Shown: positions 7,760-18,062 of the stretch, in pieces
Position numbering within the stretch: position 1 is the stretch's first letter
Layout of the letters: every line of letters begins with the position of its first letter
Origin: Arthrobacter agilis
GTDB lineage: Bacteria > Actinomycetota > Actinomycetes > Actinomycetales > Micrococcaceae
Length of the DNA: 64,000 nucleotides
NCBI RefSeq assembly: GCF_002157505.1
Contig: NZ_NFSC01000030.1
Coordinates: forward strand, 62,001 to 126,000
Direction: 5' to 3'
Program-made: the position numbers and the translations under genes
The notes under the pieces: generated by a model
Databases searched by the model: none
The model's input: only the letters and a program-made list of their open reading frames with translations
What the model was told of the DNA's origin: nothing

Positions 7760-9073
7760 CTACGGCTGGTTGATCCACTCGTCCCAGGGGACGTTCCAGT
7801 CACCGAAGCCGTCCCAGACGTACATGGGTCCGTACCCCGTGTTCAGGATCTGCACCACGTCGCCGGGGCCGAAGGTGTTGTAGAAGTACTCCGCGCCCTC
7901 GGGTGACATCCCGATGCAGCCGTGGGAGACATTGAAGCTGCCGAGGGCAACCTGCGCCGCGGGCAGTGCTTCATGGACGAAGGCACCGCCGTTGCTCAGC
8001 CGGCTCGCGTGGTTCACGACCGTGGGCGGGTAGTACGCCGCGTCGCCGGGCTTGAGCCCGATCGACTCCGCCCTGAACTGCGTGGAGGCGTAGTGCTCCA
8101 TCACCACCATGTACCCCTCGGTGGAGGGCCACTCCTCGGTGCCGAGCGTGACGGGGAAGGTCCGGTCCAGCTTCCCGTCGAGGTACACGTTCATGGTCTT
8201 GGTCGCGTTGTCGACGACGGCGATGCGAGCGTTGTGGGTTTTCACGGTCAGAGTCCTGTCGGCGTTGCCGATCATGCCGTTTCCGAAGTCGACCCCGAAG
8301 AGATTGAGCTTCACCGTGATGGTGCTGTTCGGCGCCCAGAACGTCTCCGGGCGGTACCGGACCTTCGTGTCCGACAACCAGTAGAAGGCGCCGGGCTGGC
8401 CACTCGTGCTGGTCACCGTGATGGCCTTCTCCACCGCGTCGCGGTTCGTGACGGGCTCGCTGAAGGTGAATTCCAGCGGCTGGCCGGTGCCGACGGTGCT
8501 TCCGTCGAGCGGGAACAGCGAGGCATCGGCCGCATTGGCGGGTTCGACGGTCACGAACGTCGATATCGTGTTGTGGGCCTGGCCCGCGGAGTCGAGCACC
8601 GTGTAGGAGAACGTGTACGCGGTGTTGAAGGCGAGCCGCTCGGTCGCGGTCCAGCTTGCACCGTCGGCGGAGATGGCCCCGGCCACCGGCGTGCCGCCCG
8701 CGCTGGGCACCAGTTCGACGGCGTCGAGCGTGGCGCCCTCGACCGTCACGGCCGCGAGCGTGGCCGGGTTGACCGCGTAGGCCTGATCGGTGGGGGTGAC
8801 GCCCACGGTGTATTCACCGGCGGGACCCGGGGAGGCCGCAGGCTGCGGAGCTGCCGGAGCGGTCTGCGCCGGGGCCGACGACGGGGCCGGCTGCGGGGAC
8901 GACGACGGCGAGGCGGAGGACGACGACTCGCCGGCCGTGGCGTCGTTCCAGGGTGAGGCCGTGGCGATCCCGACGCCGCCCCCGACGACGACGACCGCCG
9001 CAGCCCCGATGGCGGCGATCTTCCAGCCCTTACGGCGTGCCGCGGTCTCGTTCGATTCCTGCTTCATGCGCAT
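7760..9073 (-). CDS. L,D-transpeptidase with Ig-like domains (YkuD catalytic domain)
   Basis: Forms 3-3 cross-links in peptidoglycan. An N-terminal membrane anchor (about 14-38, IAAIGAAAVVVVGGGVGIATA) leads into a Ser/Pro/Ala-rich linker, then bacterial Ig-like domains typical of actinobacterial Ldts (about 80-300), then the YkuD domain. The catalytic motif is complete: H at about 368 in FVHEALP and SHGCIGMS with H384 and C386. A conserved Trp-rich C-terminal subdomain follows (YVWDGFGDWNVPWDEW). ATG 9073 is chosen over GTG 9088 because GAGGGG sits 7 nt upstream. It converges with the RDD gene, 26 bp apart. Confidence 0.94.
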   Translation of the reverse strand: MRMKQESNETAARRKGWKIAAIGAAAVVVVGGGVGIATASPWNDATAGESSSSASPSSSPQPAPSSAPAQTAPAAPQPAASPGPAGEYTVGVTPTDQAYAVNPATLAAVTVEGATLDAVELVPSAGGTPVAGAISADGASWTATERLAFNTAYTFSYTVLDSAGQAHNTISTFVTVEPANAADASLFPLDGSTVGTGQPLEFTFSEPVTNRDAVEKAITVTSTSGQPGAFYWLSDTKVRYRPETFWAPNSTITVKLNLFGVDFGNGMIGNADRTLTVKTHNARIAVVDNATKTMNVYLDGKLDRTFPVTLGTEEWPSTEGYMVVMEHYASTQFRAESIGLKPGDAAYYPPTVVNHASRLSNGGAFVHEALPAAQVALGSFNVSHGCIGMSPEGAEYFYNTFGPGDVVQILNTGYGPMYVWDGFGDWNVPWDEWINQP

Positions 9074-9105
9074 GCATCCGCCCCTCACGTAGCTGCCCGG
9101 AAGCG

Positions 9106-9111
9106 ATATTA
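9106..9111 (-). promoter_or_regulatory. -10 box TAATAT upstream of the L,D-transpeptidase gene
   Basis: The reverse strand carries TAATAT, five of six matches to the consensus -10, about 33 nt before the ATG. No good -35 is seen at 17 bp. Confidence 0.4.
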
Positions 9112-9161
9112 CGCGACAGGGCAGGCCCCGCCGGGCAGGCGGGGTGCAGTTTTGACAACGA

Positions 9162-9204
9162 TTCGGCCGCTACCGGAGCCCTTGTGGGTGCGGCAGCGGC
9201 CGAA
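9162..9204 (-). terminator. Hairpin downstream of ahcY
   Basis: Perfect 10-bp arms (TTCGGCCGCT at 9162-9171 and AGCGGCCGAA at 9195-9204) with a 23-nt loop lie about 36 nt after the ahcY stop. There is no strong U-tract, so its role as a terminator is tentative. Confidence 0.45.
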
Positions 9205-9239
9205 GGAGAAGCGCTCGAAGGAACGGCGCCCGAAGGGAT

Positions 9240-10739
<1,500 letters not shown>

Positions 10740-10796
10740 GGTGTGCTGTTCCTAGCTGGAGTTCGGAGGATGCGGGGCAGTGCGTGCGCTGCTGCC

Positions 10797-10985
10797 CTAG
10801 GAGGCGCGGACGACGCGCCGTTCGGCGGGGAGGAGCACGGGGATGCCCTCGTCGAGTTCGTAGGTCAACGCCCCGCCGTCGGGCCCTTCGGCGGTGGACC
10901 GGAGGACGGCGCCTTCCTGGACCAGCCTGGACCCGGTGACGGGGCACCGCAGGACGTCGAGCAGCTGTTGTGGGAGGTTCGCCAT
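10797..10985 (-). CDS. Trm112 family small protein
   Basis: A 62-residue protein of the Trm112/YcaR type. It begins LPQQLLDVLRCPVTGSRLV and ends with the ELDEGIPVLLPAERR segment that defines the family. Only one cysteine remains, in the first CPVT knuckle, so a full zinc ribbon cannot form, which is common for actinobacterial members. Relatives activate methyltransferases in eukaryotes and archaea; the bacterial role is not settled. It sits directly upstream of ahcY, which handles the methyltransferase by-product SAH. That is suggestive but may be chance. Confidence 0.85.
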   Translation of the reverse strand: MANLPQQLLDVLRCPVTGSRLVQEGAVLRSTAEGPDGGALTYELDEGIPVLLPAERRVVRAS

Positions 10986-11079
10986 GGGGAAAGCTTTCGC
11001 TCGGGGAGGACGGAGATTCTGCGTCCCATTCTACCGCGAGGGGGTTCGGCAGCCTCAATCGGCGCCGGACGAAGCGATG

Positions 11080-11466
11080 TCAGGGATCCCGCAGGATCCT
11101 CAGGTGGCCGCGCCGGGGACCGCTGACGCCTGCCGGGGGCTCCATGGGCGCCCTGCTTCCGCGCTGGGTGGTCGCGGGCTGCTCCGTCGAAGGCTCCGCC
11201 GCGGCTTCGCGAACCGCGTCAGCCAGGGCCAGGAGGTCGTCCGAATTGTGCTCCGGCACGACGTCGGGAAGCGTCAGGCGGACCACCTCCCACCCCCTGG
11301 GCACGGTCAGGCGCTCGGCGTGGACCGCGCAGAGGTCGTAGGTGTGGGGTTCCGCGTACGTCGCGAGGGGACCGAGCACCGCCGTCGAGTCGGCGTAGAC
11401 ATAGGTGAGTGTGGCTACCGCCGGCCGCTGGCAGGCTGATCTGGAGCATTGACGGAGTGATCCCAC
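11080..11466 (-). CDS. DUF3499 family protein
   Basis: A 128-residue protein of unknown function. The conserved core is RQCSRSACQRPAVATLTYVY, then GPLATYAEPHTYDLCAVHAERLTVPRGW, with cysteines spaced C-x4-C and a later C-x2-H, suggesting a small zinc site. The C-terminal third is variable and basic. GTG 11466 is preferred to TTG 11475 because GGTAGG lies about 10 nt upstream. It diverges from the metallopeptidase-family gene, as its relative Rv3258c does beside Rv3259. In mycobacteria a phosphomannomutase gene follows DUF3499; here only 94 bp separate it from the Trm112-like gene, so that gene is absent. Confidence 0.85.
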   Translation of the reverse strand: MGSLRQCSRSACQRPAVATLTYVYADSTAVLGPLATYAEPHTYDLCAVHAERLTVPRGWEVVRLTLPDVVPEHNSDDLLALADAVREAAAEPSTEQPATTQRGSRAPMEPPAGVSGPRRGHLRILRDP

Positions 11467-11579
11467 GATCGGCAAGCCTACCGGGGATTGCGGCCAGCGG
11501 GTCTAATGACGCGCTCCGGGGCCCGCGTATCCCGCGATGACAACGCCTTTCGGGGAGTGCAGGCGGGAGGTTCAAGGCT

Positions 11580-11585
11580 TACAGT
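11580..11585 (+). promoter_or_regulatory. -10 box TACAGT of a predicted leaderless promoter (metallopeptidase-family gene)
   Basis: TACAGT ends 8 nt before ATG 11593. A GGAGG lies about 23 nt upstream, too far to serve as ribosome-binding site. Confidence 0.5.
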
Positions 11586-11592
11586 TCTTTAC

Positions 11593-12087
11593 ATGCACGA
11601 TGCTTCCACTTTTTCGGTCAACCTGACCGATCCGACGGCCTCGGAAGGCCGTTCGGCGAGGTCGTTCTACGAGCGCCGGCGGAACCGCCGTGGACGCGGC
11701 ATGCGCGGCGAGCTGCTCCCGCCGCACCTGCCCGGCTCGCGCTCGAGGTCGGAGCAGTTCGACGACTGGGTGATGGAATCGGCGCAGCGGCTCGAGCGGC
11801 TGTGGGGCGAGCGCATCCAGGACCTGCAGATCGTGGTGCAGGAGATTCCCGACGGACTCGAGGACATGACGCCCGAGACCCTGCGGGGCCTGCTCGGATC
11901 ATGTTCCCCTGCCGCGCCCGGGCGACCGGCGGTCATCACCATCTACCGGCATCCCGTGCTGATGGCGGCCAAGGCCCTCATGCCGGTCAACGAACTCATC
12001 CACGACGTCGTCGTCGAACAGACCGCGGAGCTCATGGGACTGGCGCCGGAGGCCGTGGATCCTGCCTACGGTCGCTCCCAGGCCTGA
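11593..12087 (+). CDS. Metallopeptidase family (DUF1025, MMP-like) protein with a lost HExxH motif
   Basis: The 164 residues align by eye with actinobacterial DUF1025 zincin-like proteins: a basic N-terminus (RRNRRGRGMRGELLPPHLPG), FDDWVMESAQRLE, QIVVQEIPDG, then ITIYRHPVLM and the final helix. The family normally has VVHEIAHHFG there. Here the aligned stretch is VVVEQTAELMGL, so the zinc histidines and catalytic glutamate are all replaced. The protein cannot use the usual zinc chemistry and is probably a structural or regulatory relative. The gene is intact and in its expected place opposite DUF3499, so it is not simply decaying. Confidence 0.78.
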   Translation: MHDASTFSVNLTDPTASEGRSARSFYERRRNRRGRGMRGELLPPHLPGSRSRSEQFDDWVMESAQRLERLWGERIQDLQIVVQEIPDGLEDMTPETLRGLLGSCSPAAPGRPAVITIYRHPVLMAAKALMPVNELIHDVVVEQTAELMGLAPEAVDPAYGRSQA

Positions 12088-12121
12088 GCCCGCAGCAGTC
12101 TCCGCCGGGCCGAACGGCCTG

Positions 12122-13891
12122 CTAGTAGCCGAGTTCCACGGGGATGCTCAGCGGGCCCGTGGTGCCGGCCGGCACGCCTGCCACCGAGATCCCGGCCCCC
12201 GCCCCCGGAAGTGTCATGACCTGCGCGCCGTAGACCGGATCACCCGTCGCAGCGATGAGGACGGCGGCAGGTGCCCGGCCGAGTGACGACGACGGCACCG
12301 ACACCGAGGTGCCTCCCGCAATCCCGATCACGACCGGGGTCCCGAGTCCGCCGCCGGCGGCGACGGGGGTGAGCGTGACCTCGCCCCTGCCGCTCGGCGC
12401 GCCGAGCACGAGGGACGTGTCCACGCCCTCGGCGAGGGACATGGCGGAATCGCTCCCCAGACGGACGGCGGCGGGGGCCGAAGCGAAGTCGACGGGATCG
12501 CCGTCGTCGATGCCGCGTGTGACGCGCGCCGATGCCACCACCGAGACGTCGGAGGCGATGGCGATGGTGTAGCTGCCCTCCGGCAGGGACGCCAGCGGCA
12601 CGGCGGCCACGGATCCGGCGGCCGCCGTCACGACTCCCCCGCCGGGTAGCTCGACTTCCCCGTCGGGGCCATAGACCTTGATATCGAGGACGGCGTCGCT
12701 CGACCCGGGTACGAGCACCTGCAGTTCAGGGGCGGCGGCCGCATATCCCTTCTGTTCACGGATGCGACGCGCCGTCGCCGCGTCCTGGACGACGACGCCG
12801 GGCACCACCTGGGCAGTACCGGCAGGCGCGCTGGGAGCGAGCAATTCCACCCCACCGGGGGTGAGGCGGCGGAGGACACTCTGCTGGATGACGCCTGCGA
12901 TGCGTCCGCCGTCGCTGCGGACACGGACGGCTACGCGGTCCTGGTCGCCGGTCAGCCCTGCGAGCACGATGCTGCGGGTCTCGCCGGGCGCGACCAGCTG
13001 CCCGCGCGTGCCGGCTGCCTCGATGGGTCCGTCCTGTCCGTACAGCTCGAGGGTCACGGTGGCCGGCGTCCCGGTCGGGTTCGTCAGCATCAGGATCGAG
13101 GACTGGCCGACGGTCGTGGCGGCACCCACGAGCCAGAAGTTGCTCGAGGGCACCTGGCAGGCCGTCGCGGCGAGCCCGCGGAGGTCACCGTCACTGGCGG
13201 TATAGGTGGAGGTCGCGGCGGCGACGGGCGTGAGGCCGCCCTGCGGCTGCGCGCGGAACACCGAGGCGGCATCGACTGCGACGCCGCGGGACACACCGGC
13301 GACGCGATTGGTCAGGCCGTCCGCGCCGCTGCTTGCCGGACGGTCCGCCAGGGACGCCTCGGGCGCGAACTCCTCGATGAGCGACAGCGGTTTGCCCCCT
13401 CCGACCGGCAGCAGCCCGCTTCCGGTCAGCGTTGCGCTCAGGTCACTGAGCACCATCCCGGACACGGTCGTCTTCGCGGTGGCGGACGCCGGGCTGAACT
13501 CGGGATCCGCACCCTCGACGGCTGCCTCGAGCAGGCGGGGCGGGGCGGGGCAGACCGCCGTGTAGTCGCCGGCCGGCACTGCGGCCACCGGCACCGGGCG
13601 GGCAGTGTCCGAGGGCCGGACAAGAGCATCGGTCACGGTGCCCGACGCGATAGCTGCTGTCGCCGCAAGGAGGACGACACCCGTCGCCGCGCCGACCGCG
13701 GTACCGACCCGGGCCCGACGCACTGCGCTGGCGCCGGTCCCTGCCGCCTTGTCACGGGCGACTGCCCGGGCAGCGACGGCGGTGTCGATGGACTCCTCCG
13801 AGGGGGTCCCGGCACCGGGCTCGCCTCCCCCGTCACGGCCCTGCAGCCCGCCGGTCATCGCCGTGCTGTCGCGCTTGCGTCCGCGGATCAC
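12122..13891 (-). CDS. DUF5719 family membrane-anchored extracytoplasmic protein
   Basis: A 589-residue protein of unknown function that follows giant glycosyltransferases in many actinobacteria. A basic cytoplasmic N-terminus is followed by one membrane segment (about 62-85, VGTAVGAATGVVLLAATAAIA). The rest is a long beta-rich, alanine/glycine/valine-rich exported domain with repeated motifs such as NPTGTPATVTLELYGQDGP and VYGPDGEVELPGG, reminiscent of paired Ig-like sheets. Start GTG 13891 overlaps the glycosyltransferase stop by 4 bp (GTGA), so the two are translationally coupled. It presumably assists assembly or export of the same glycan. Confidence 0.85.
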   Translation of the reverse strand: MIRGRKRDSTAMTGGLQGRDGGGEPGAGTPSEESIDTAVAARAVARDKAAGTGASAVRRARVGTAVGAATGVVLLAATAAIASGTVTDALVRPSDTARPVPVAAVPAGDYTAVCPAPPRLLEAAVEGADPEFSPASATAKTTVSGMVLSDLSATLTGSGLLPVGGGKPLSLIEEFAPEASLADRPASSGADGLTNRVAGVSRGVAVDAASVFRAQPQGGLTPVAAATSTYTASDGDLRGLAATACQVPSSNFWLVGAATTVGQSSILMLTNPTGTPATVTLELYGQDGPIEAAGTRGQLVAPGETRSIVLAGLTGDQDRVAVRVRSDGGRIAGVIQQSVLRRLTPGGVELLAPSAPAGTAQVVPGVVVQDAATARRIREQKGYAAAAPELQVLVPGSSDAVLDIKVYGPDGEVELPGGGVVTAAAGSVAAVPLASLPEGSYTIAIASDVSVVASARVTRGIDDGDPVDFASAPAAVRLGSDSAMSLAEGVDTSLVLGAPSGRGEVTLTPVAAGGGLGTPVVIGIAGGTSVSVPSSSLGRAPAAVLIAATGDPVYGAQVMTLPGAGAGISVAGVPAGTTGPLSIPVELGY

Positions 13892-16800
13892 GGTCGGCCT
13901 CTTCCACTGGTCACGGGCTGGGAATCGTCCTCCAGGCTGTCGGCCTCCGCGCCCGATCCGCTGGTCGGGCCGGTCGGGTCGGTCGGGTCGGTCGGGCCTG
14001 TAAAGGCGGTCAATCCGGTCGGGCTGGTCGGGTCGGTCGCGTCTGACGGACGACGCCGGTCGGAGGGCTGCGGGCGGCGGCCGCCCGCCGGCCGGACGAC
14101 CCGGGGTCGCGACGGGACGGGAACCGCCAGGAGCACGGTGAGCGCGAGGATGATCGCCTGCACGGCCTCGGCCCAGGGCTGGTAGGGACTCACGTAGGAG
14201 ACTTCCACCGTTCCGCCGTCTGGGGGCAGCGCGAAGGCCTGGTGCCAGCCTGCCGACGTCGTCTCCAGCCTGCGACCGTCGAGGGTCGCCTGCCAGCCGG
14301 GGTCGGCTTCCTCGGCGAGGATGAGCATCCTGCCATCAGCCCCCGCCGCGATGGTCCCTCCTGCGTCCACCGCTCCGGACGCAACCGTGGCCTCCGTGCG
14401 GCCCTCCGCGTCGACCACCCGGACGCGCGCCGTGCGGCTGCCCGCGTCCTCCGTGCCGTCGTCGAGCACAGGGGCGACGCGCCACAGCCGCCCGGCGTCC
14501 GTGTCGCCCACGGTCGTGAGGCCGGGCACGGAGTCGATGCGGCCGCTGAGGAAATCGCCCGCCGTGCCGGATTGCTGGAGGACCACGAACCCGACGCCGA
14601 GGTCGCGGAGGTCCTCCCGCGGGTCTGCACCGGTAGCGCCGACGATCACGGCGACCGTGGTCCGGAGGATCCGCGCGGACTCGCTGTCCTCGCGCAGTGC
14701 GTCTCCGCCTCCCTGCAGGGTGCGGGCGGCGAATATCGGGTTCAGCGCATCCAGGGTGGTCCCGGATCCGCGCATGAGGGAAGCGCCCACGTTGTCGTCG
14801 TCGTCGACGGTGATGACGAGCGTGCGCGTGCGGTCGGGTCCGGTGCCCCGGTCCGCGGCGGTGGCGGGCAGGGGGCGCTCGGCTGCGGGTTCGAGCACGA
14901 TGCCGGTGCCGAAATCGGTGGTGCCGGCCCCGGTGTCGGGCGCCTCCTCCGCCGGGGTGCCCGGAAGGATCACGGGTTCGGCGGTCACGGCGGGGGGACC
15001 GGCGATCTCGGGTGCCAGCCACAGGCCGAGGCTGAGCAGCGGTCCGGCGGCGAGGACGACGCCGCCCGCGATCCGCACCAGCCGACGCCGGGTGCCAGGT
15101 CGTGCGGCCGGCGCCTCCCCATCCTGCGACCCGGGCAGCCCCGAGAGTCCGGCCGCCAGGAGGCACAGGGACATCACCGACACGAGCGGACCGGAGAAGG
15201 GCTGGATCAGGGAAGCGGCGGCCACCGCGACAGGCAGCACCGGCGCAGCGGCCGCCAGTGCGAGGGCGAGGACCGCGAGCAGCCAGAAGAAGCGCGCAGC
15301 GGTGCGGTGCCCGCCCCGGCTGAACAGCGCGGCAGCCGCCAGGACGAGAACCGGCCCGCCGATGACGACGGCGGCCACGAGCGCCGGCCCCATCCCGAGG
15401 ACGCCGGCCGGCGGGAGCAGGGGCTGGAAGGACACGGGGAAACCGAGGAGCTGCTGCCACGGGGCAGCAGGAGCGAAGGGAACCGGGACGCCGGGATCAC
15501 CCAGGAGTCCGCGCGGGTTCCGCAGCGCTGACAGGGCATACGGCAGGTGGAGCGCCACGACGGGCAGGAGCGCCCACCACAGCGTACGGGCGCGGCGTCG
15601 ACCCGTCACCAGCGCGAGGACCAGCCCGATGAGCACGAAGGGGAGAAGGGACGGCGCGGAGGCGGTCACGACAGCAAGGACCAGCCCGGCGGCCGCCGCG
15701 GCGGTCCAGCTCCGTGTGCCGTTGATGCCCGGCTTGATGATGCCCTCGGGCAGCGCGCGTGCCGCCGGCGCACCCCCGACCGCCCGGACGACCCCGAGCA
15801 GCGCCAGCGGCAGCATGATGTGGGCGATCAGGGCGCCGAGGCGCCCACTGCCCAGTGCGACCTGAAGGGCGGGTGCCGCTCCCCAGAAGAGGGCGGCCCA
15901 CAGGCGCAGGCCGCGCGAGCGTGTGAAGGCCGCGGAGGCGAACCACGCGGAGAGACCCGCCAGTGGCAGGGCACAGACGATCATGACGACGACGGCGGTG
16001 TTCGCCGAACCCAGTCCCAGCAGCGAGAGGAGCCACAGGACGTAGGAGAACGGGGAACCGTGGGCGGCGAATCCGGTGCCGAGGCCCGTCCACCATGCCG
16101 TCGCGCTGTCCCAGACCGCACCGGGTGTCTGCGCCACCGGCAGCAAGGCGCCGCCTGCGAGGGCCGGCGCTCCGACCAGCCGGTGCAGGCCCACGAGGGC
16201 CGCGGCCAGAAGCATGACGACGGCGACGACGGCGCCCGCGCCGACCCACGGCCGGGCGGGAGCTGTGAGTGCGGCGAAGTCATCATGGCTGTCGCCCGAG
16301 GGTATGTACTCCTCCGTGGCCTGCAGTCCCTCCGGTCCGCTGTAGCCACCGCGTGAGGTGAAGGCGTCGAGGACGGATTTGCGGTGGGACCAGACGTCGC
16401 GGCGGGAGGTGACCAGCGACCGGACGATCGACCGGGGCAGTTTCCTGCTGCGGGCGGCGGAGCGGCGGGAACGCACGAGGTGGAGTGGCCGGAAGACGCC
16501 GCCGAGGCTCCCGAGCAGTTGTCCGGTGCCGTGCCCGGGATCTTTCGCCAGGAGCCCGAGGAGGAACCGGACCAGGCCCCCGAGGACGGCTCCGACGGCA
16601 AGGAAGGGCACGTTCCACGGGGCGGCGTGCTTGAGCCTGAGGTACACCTCGGCGGCCCGGGCGGCGTGGGGGGTGGACGCGGGATGCGGCCTGGAGCTCG
16701 CGTGGCGCAGGACGGCGTGCGGTACCACCACCACCCGGTTGCCGGCGAGGCGGTTCCGCCAGCACAGGTCGACGTCGTCGCCCACGCCGTGGAAGGCGGG

Positions 16801-17481
16801 GTCGAACCCGCCGAGGGCGTCCCACACGTCGCGGCGCACGAGCATCCCCGCGGAGTTGACGGCGAAGACGTCGCTTCGGGCGTCGTACTGCCCCTGGTCG
16901 TGCTCGTCGACGTCGATAAGCGTGAGGCGCTCGGCCCATCTGCTGATGGACAGGCCGACATCCACGAGTTCGCGGGGGTCGTCCCAGGCCACCTGCTTCG
17001 CTCCCGCGACAGTCACCGAGGGCGCACGCTCCACGGCGAGGAGGAGCTCGGCGAGCGCGTCGGGCTCGGGCGCGGAATCGTCGTGGAGGAGCCAGAGCCA
17101 GTGCTGGGTGCTCCCGTCCTCCGATGTCAGGCGCGCAGGGATCTCGGCGACAGCGGTCCGCACCGCGGTGCCGAATCCGGCCCGCGCAGGTGCTCCGACG
17201 ACCGGGCTCCCGGTCGGCAGGTGAAGCTGGAGGATGGAGGCCGACTCGTCCGTCGACCCACTGTCAACGCCGACGCAGAAGTCGGCTCGGCGGGTCTGGC
17301 GTTCGAGGGCTTCCAGTGTTCGCGGGAGGTACTGGGCGCCATTGTGGGCTACGACGATGGCGGTGACGCGGAGGTGGAGCTGAATCAGACTGCTCGCTTC
17401 CGCAATCTGCGCCGCTCGCGCTCGGAGAGGCCACCCCAGATACCGAAGCGCTCGTCGTTCTCCAGCGCGTACTCGAGGCAT
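13888..17481 (-). CDS. Giant multi-pass GT2 family glycosyltransferase
   Basis: A 1,197-residue protein. An N-terminal GT-A domain spans about 38-330: VTAIVVAHNGAQYL, GVDSGSTDES, the DxD-like LLHDDSAPEPDALAE, and the acceptor motif GVGDDVDLCWRNR. The C-terminal 800 residues hold about a dozen hydrophobic segments and extracytoplasmic loops. It probably builds or exports a cell-envelope polysaccharide with the downstream DUF5719 protein. The start is uncertain: the only standard start codon in frame is ATG 17481, overlapping whiB by 97 bp, while similarity begins near 17370; ATT or CTG at about 17386-17389 overlapping the whiB stop are alternatives. The tail TDPTDPTGPTSG is low complexity. Confidence 0.88.
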   Translation of the reverse strand: MPRVRAGERRALRYLGWPLRARAAQIAEASSLIQLHLRVTAIVVAHNGAQYLPRTLEALERQTRRADFCVGVDSGSTDESASILQLHLPTGSPVVGAPARAGFGTAVRTAVAEIPARLTSEDGSTQHWLWLLHDDSAPEPDALAELLLAVERAPSVTVAGAKQVAWDDPRELVDVGLSISRWAERLTLIDVDEHDQGQYDARSDVFAVNSAGMLVRRDVWDALGGFDPAFHGVGDDVDLCWRNRLAGNRVVVVPHAVLRHASSRPHPASTPHAARAAEVYLRLKHAAPWNVPFLAVGAVLGGLVRFLLGLLAKDPGHGTGQLLGSLGGVFRPLHLVRSRRSAARSRKLPRSIVRSLVTSRRDVWSHRKSVLDAFTSRGGYSGPEGLQATEEYIPSGDSHDDFAALTAPARPWVGAGAVVAVVMLLAAALVGLHRLVGAPALAGGALLPVAQTPGAVWDSATAWWTGLGTGFAAHGSPFSYVLWLLSLLGLGSANTAVVVMIVCALPLAGLSAWFASAAFTRSRGLRLWAALFWGAAPALQVALGSGRLGALIAHIMLPLALLGVVRAVGGAPAARALPEGIIKPGINGTRSWTAAAAAGLVLAVVTASAPSLLPFVLIGLVLALVTGRRRARTLWWALLPVVALHLPYALSALRNPRGLLGDPGVPVPFAPAAPWQQLLGFPVSFQPLLPPAGVLGMGPALVAAVVIGGPVLVLAAAALFSRGGHRTAARFFWLLAVLALALAAAAPVLPVAVAAASLIQPFSGPLVSVMSLCLLAAGLSGLPGSQDGEAPAARPGTRRRLVRIAGGVVLAAGPLLSLGLWLAPEIAGPPAVTAEPVILPGTPAEEAPDTGAGTTDFGTGIVLEPAAERPLPATAADRGTGPDRTRTLVITVDDDDNVGASLMRGSGTTLDALNPIFAARTLQGGGDALREDSESARILRTTVAVIVGATGADPREDLRDLGVGFVVLQQSGTAGDFLSGRIDSVPGLTTVGDTDAGRLWRVAPVLDDGTEDAGSRTARVRVVDAEGRTEATVASGAVDAGGTIAAGADGRMLILAEEADPGWQATLDGRRLETTSAGWHQAFALPPDGGTVEVSYVSPYQPWAEAVQAIILALTVLLAVPVPSRPRVVRPAGGRRPQPSDRRRPSDATDPTSPTGLTAFTGPTDPTDPTGPTSGSGAEADSLEDDSQPVTSGRGRP
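13960..14042. repeat. GGTCGGTCG-type minisatellite in the C-terminus of the GT2 gene
   Basis: Units of 9 bp (GGTCGGGTC) repeat, with a second related block at 14010-14040. On the reverse strand they encode GPTDPTDPTGPT and SPTGLTAFTGPT. The repeat changes only the extreme cytoplasmic tail. Confidence 0.75.
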
Positions 17482-17978
17482 TCGGACTTCACGATGCAGG
17501 CACCGCAGACCTTCTTGGCGTCACGGGTGGAGCCGCCCTTCTCGGGGAAGAACGCTTCGGGGTCCGTCTGCGCGCACAACGCGTCGGCCTGCCAGGAGAG
17601 TTCGCCGTCGTCGTCCGGGTTGCCCGGCGCCAGTGGCAGGCCGACCCAGACCGGCTGCCCGGCGGGGGCCGACTGCGGCCGTGCGTCCTCGAGTTCATCC
17701 GGCAGGATGCTGGAGGTTTCCGGATCCAGGCCGGGCAGGACGAACAGGCTGCTCGGACGGTCCTCGACGTCGGGGAGTGCGGTCAGCGCCTCATGCGCGG
17801 CGAGGAAGGCCGTTGCCTGGTCCTCGAGCACGGAGCGGGTTTCTTCGAGGTACCGCTCCCCTGCCAGGGGGTCTGCTGGGTCGAGGAACCAGTCGGCAGG
17901 AACGCCCCGTGAGCCGTAGCGGGCCGAGGCCTGCGCTGCGATGTCTGGTCGTTCCTGAATGCGTTCTGCCTGCCCCAT
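17385..17978 (-). CDS. WhiB-family iron-sulfur transcriptional regulator with a long N-terminal extension
   Basis: Wbl proteins hold a [4Fe-4S] cluster and act with the principal sigma factor. The four cysteines are C135, C158, C161 and C167 (C-x22-C-x2-C-x5-C), followed by the turn motif GIWGG (179-183) and a basic tail SERERRRLRKRAV. The roughly 125 residues before the Wbl domain are unusual: most WhiB2-type proteins are near 90-120 residues in total. No ATG, GTG or TTG start exists closer to the domain, and ATG 17978 has GGAAGG upstream, so the extension appears real. It heads an operon with the giant GT2 and DUF5719 genes, which is the position of whiB2 in other actinobacteria. Confidence 0.92.
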   Translation of the reverse strand: MGQAERIQERPDIAAQASARYGSRGVPADWFLDPADPLAGERYLEETRSVLEDQATAFLAAHEALTALPDVEDRPSSLFVLPGLDPETSSILPDELEDARPQSAPAGQPVWVGLPLAPGNPDDDGELSWQADALCAQTDPEAFFPEKGGSTRDAKKVCGACIVKSECLEYALENDERFGIWGGLSERERRRLRKRAV

Positions 17979-18062
17979 GGTCAGCCTTCCCGGTGTTGCC
18001 GTTCCAACATCAGCATGGGTCGACCCTCGCGCCCCGCTGCTGGAACAAATCCGATGAGCTAA

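Noticed and set aside
10740-10796. Possible SAH riboswitch upstream of ahcY
   Set aside because: The gap to the Trm112-like gene is only 57 bp and lacks the conserved pseudoknot elements expected of an SAH riboswitch.
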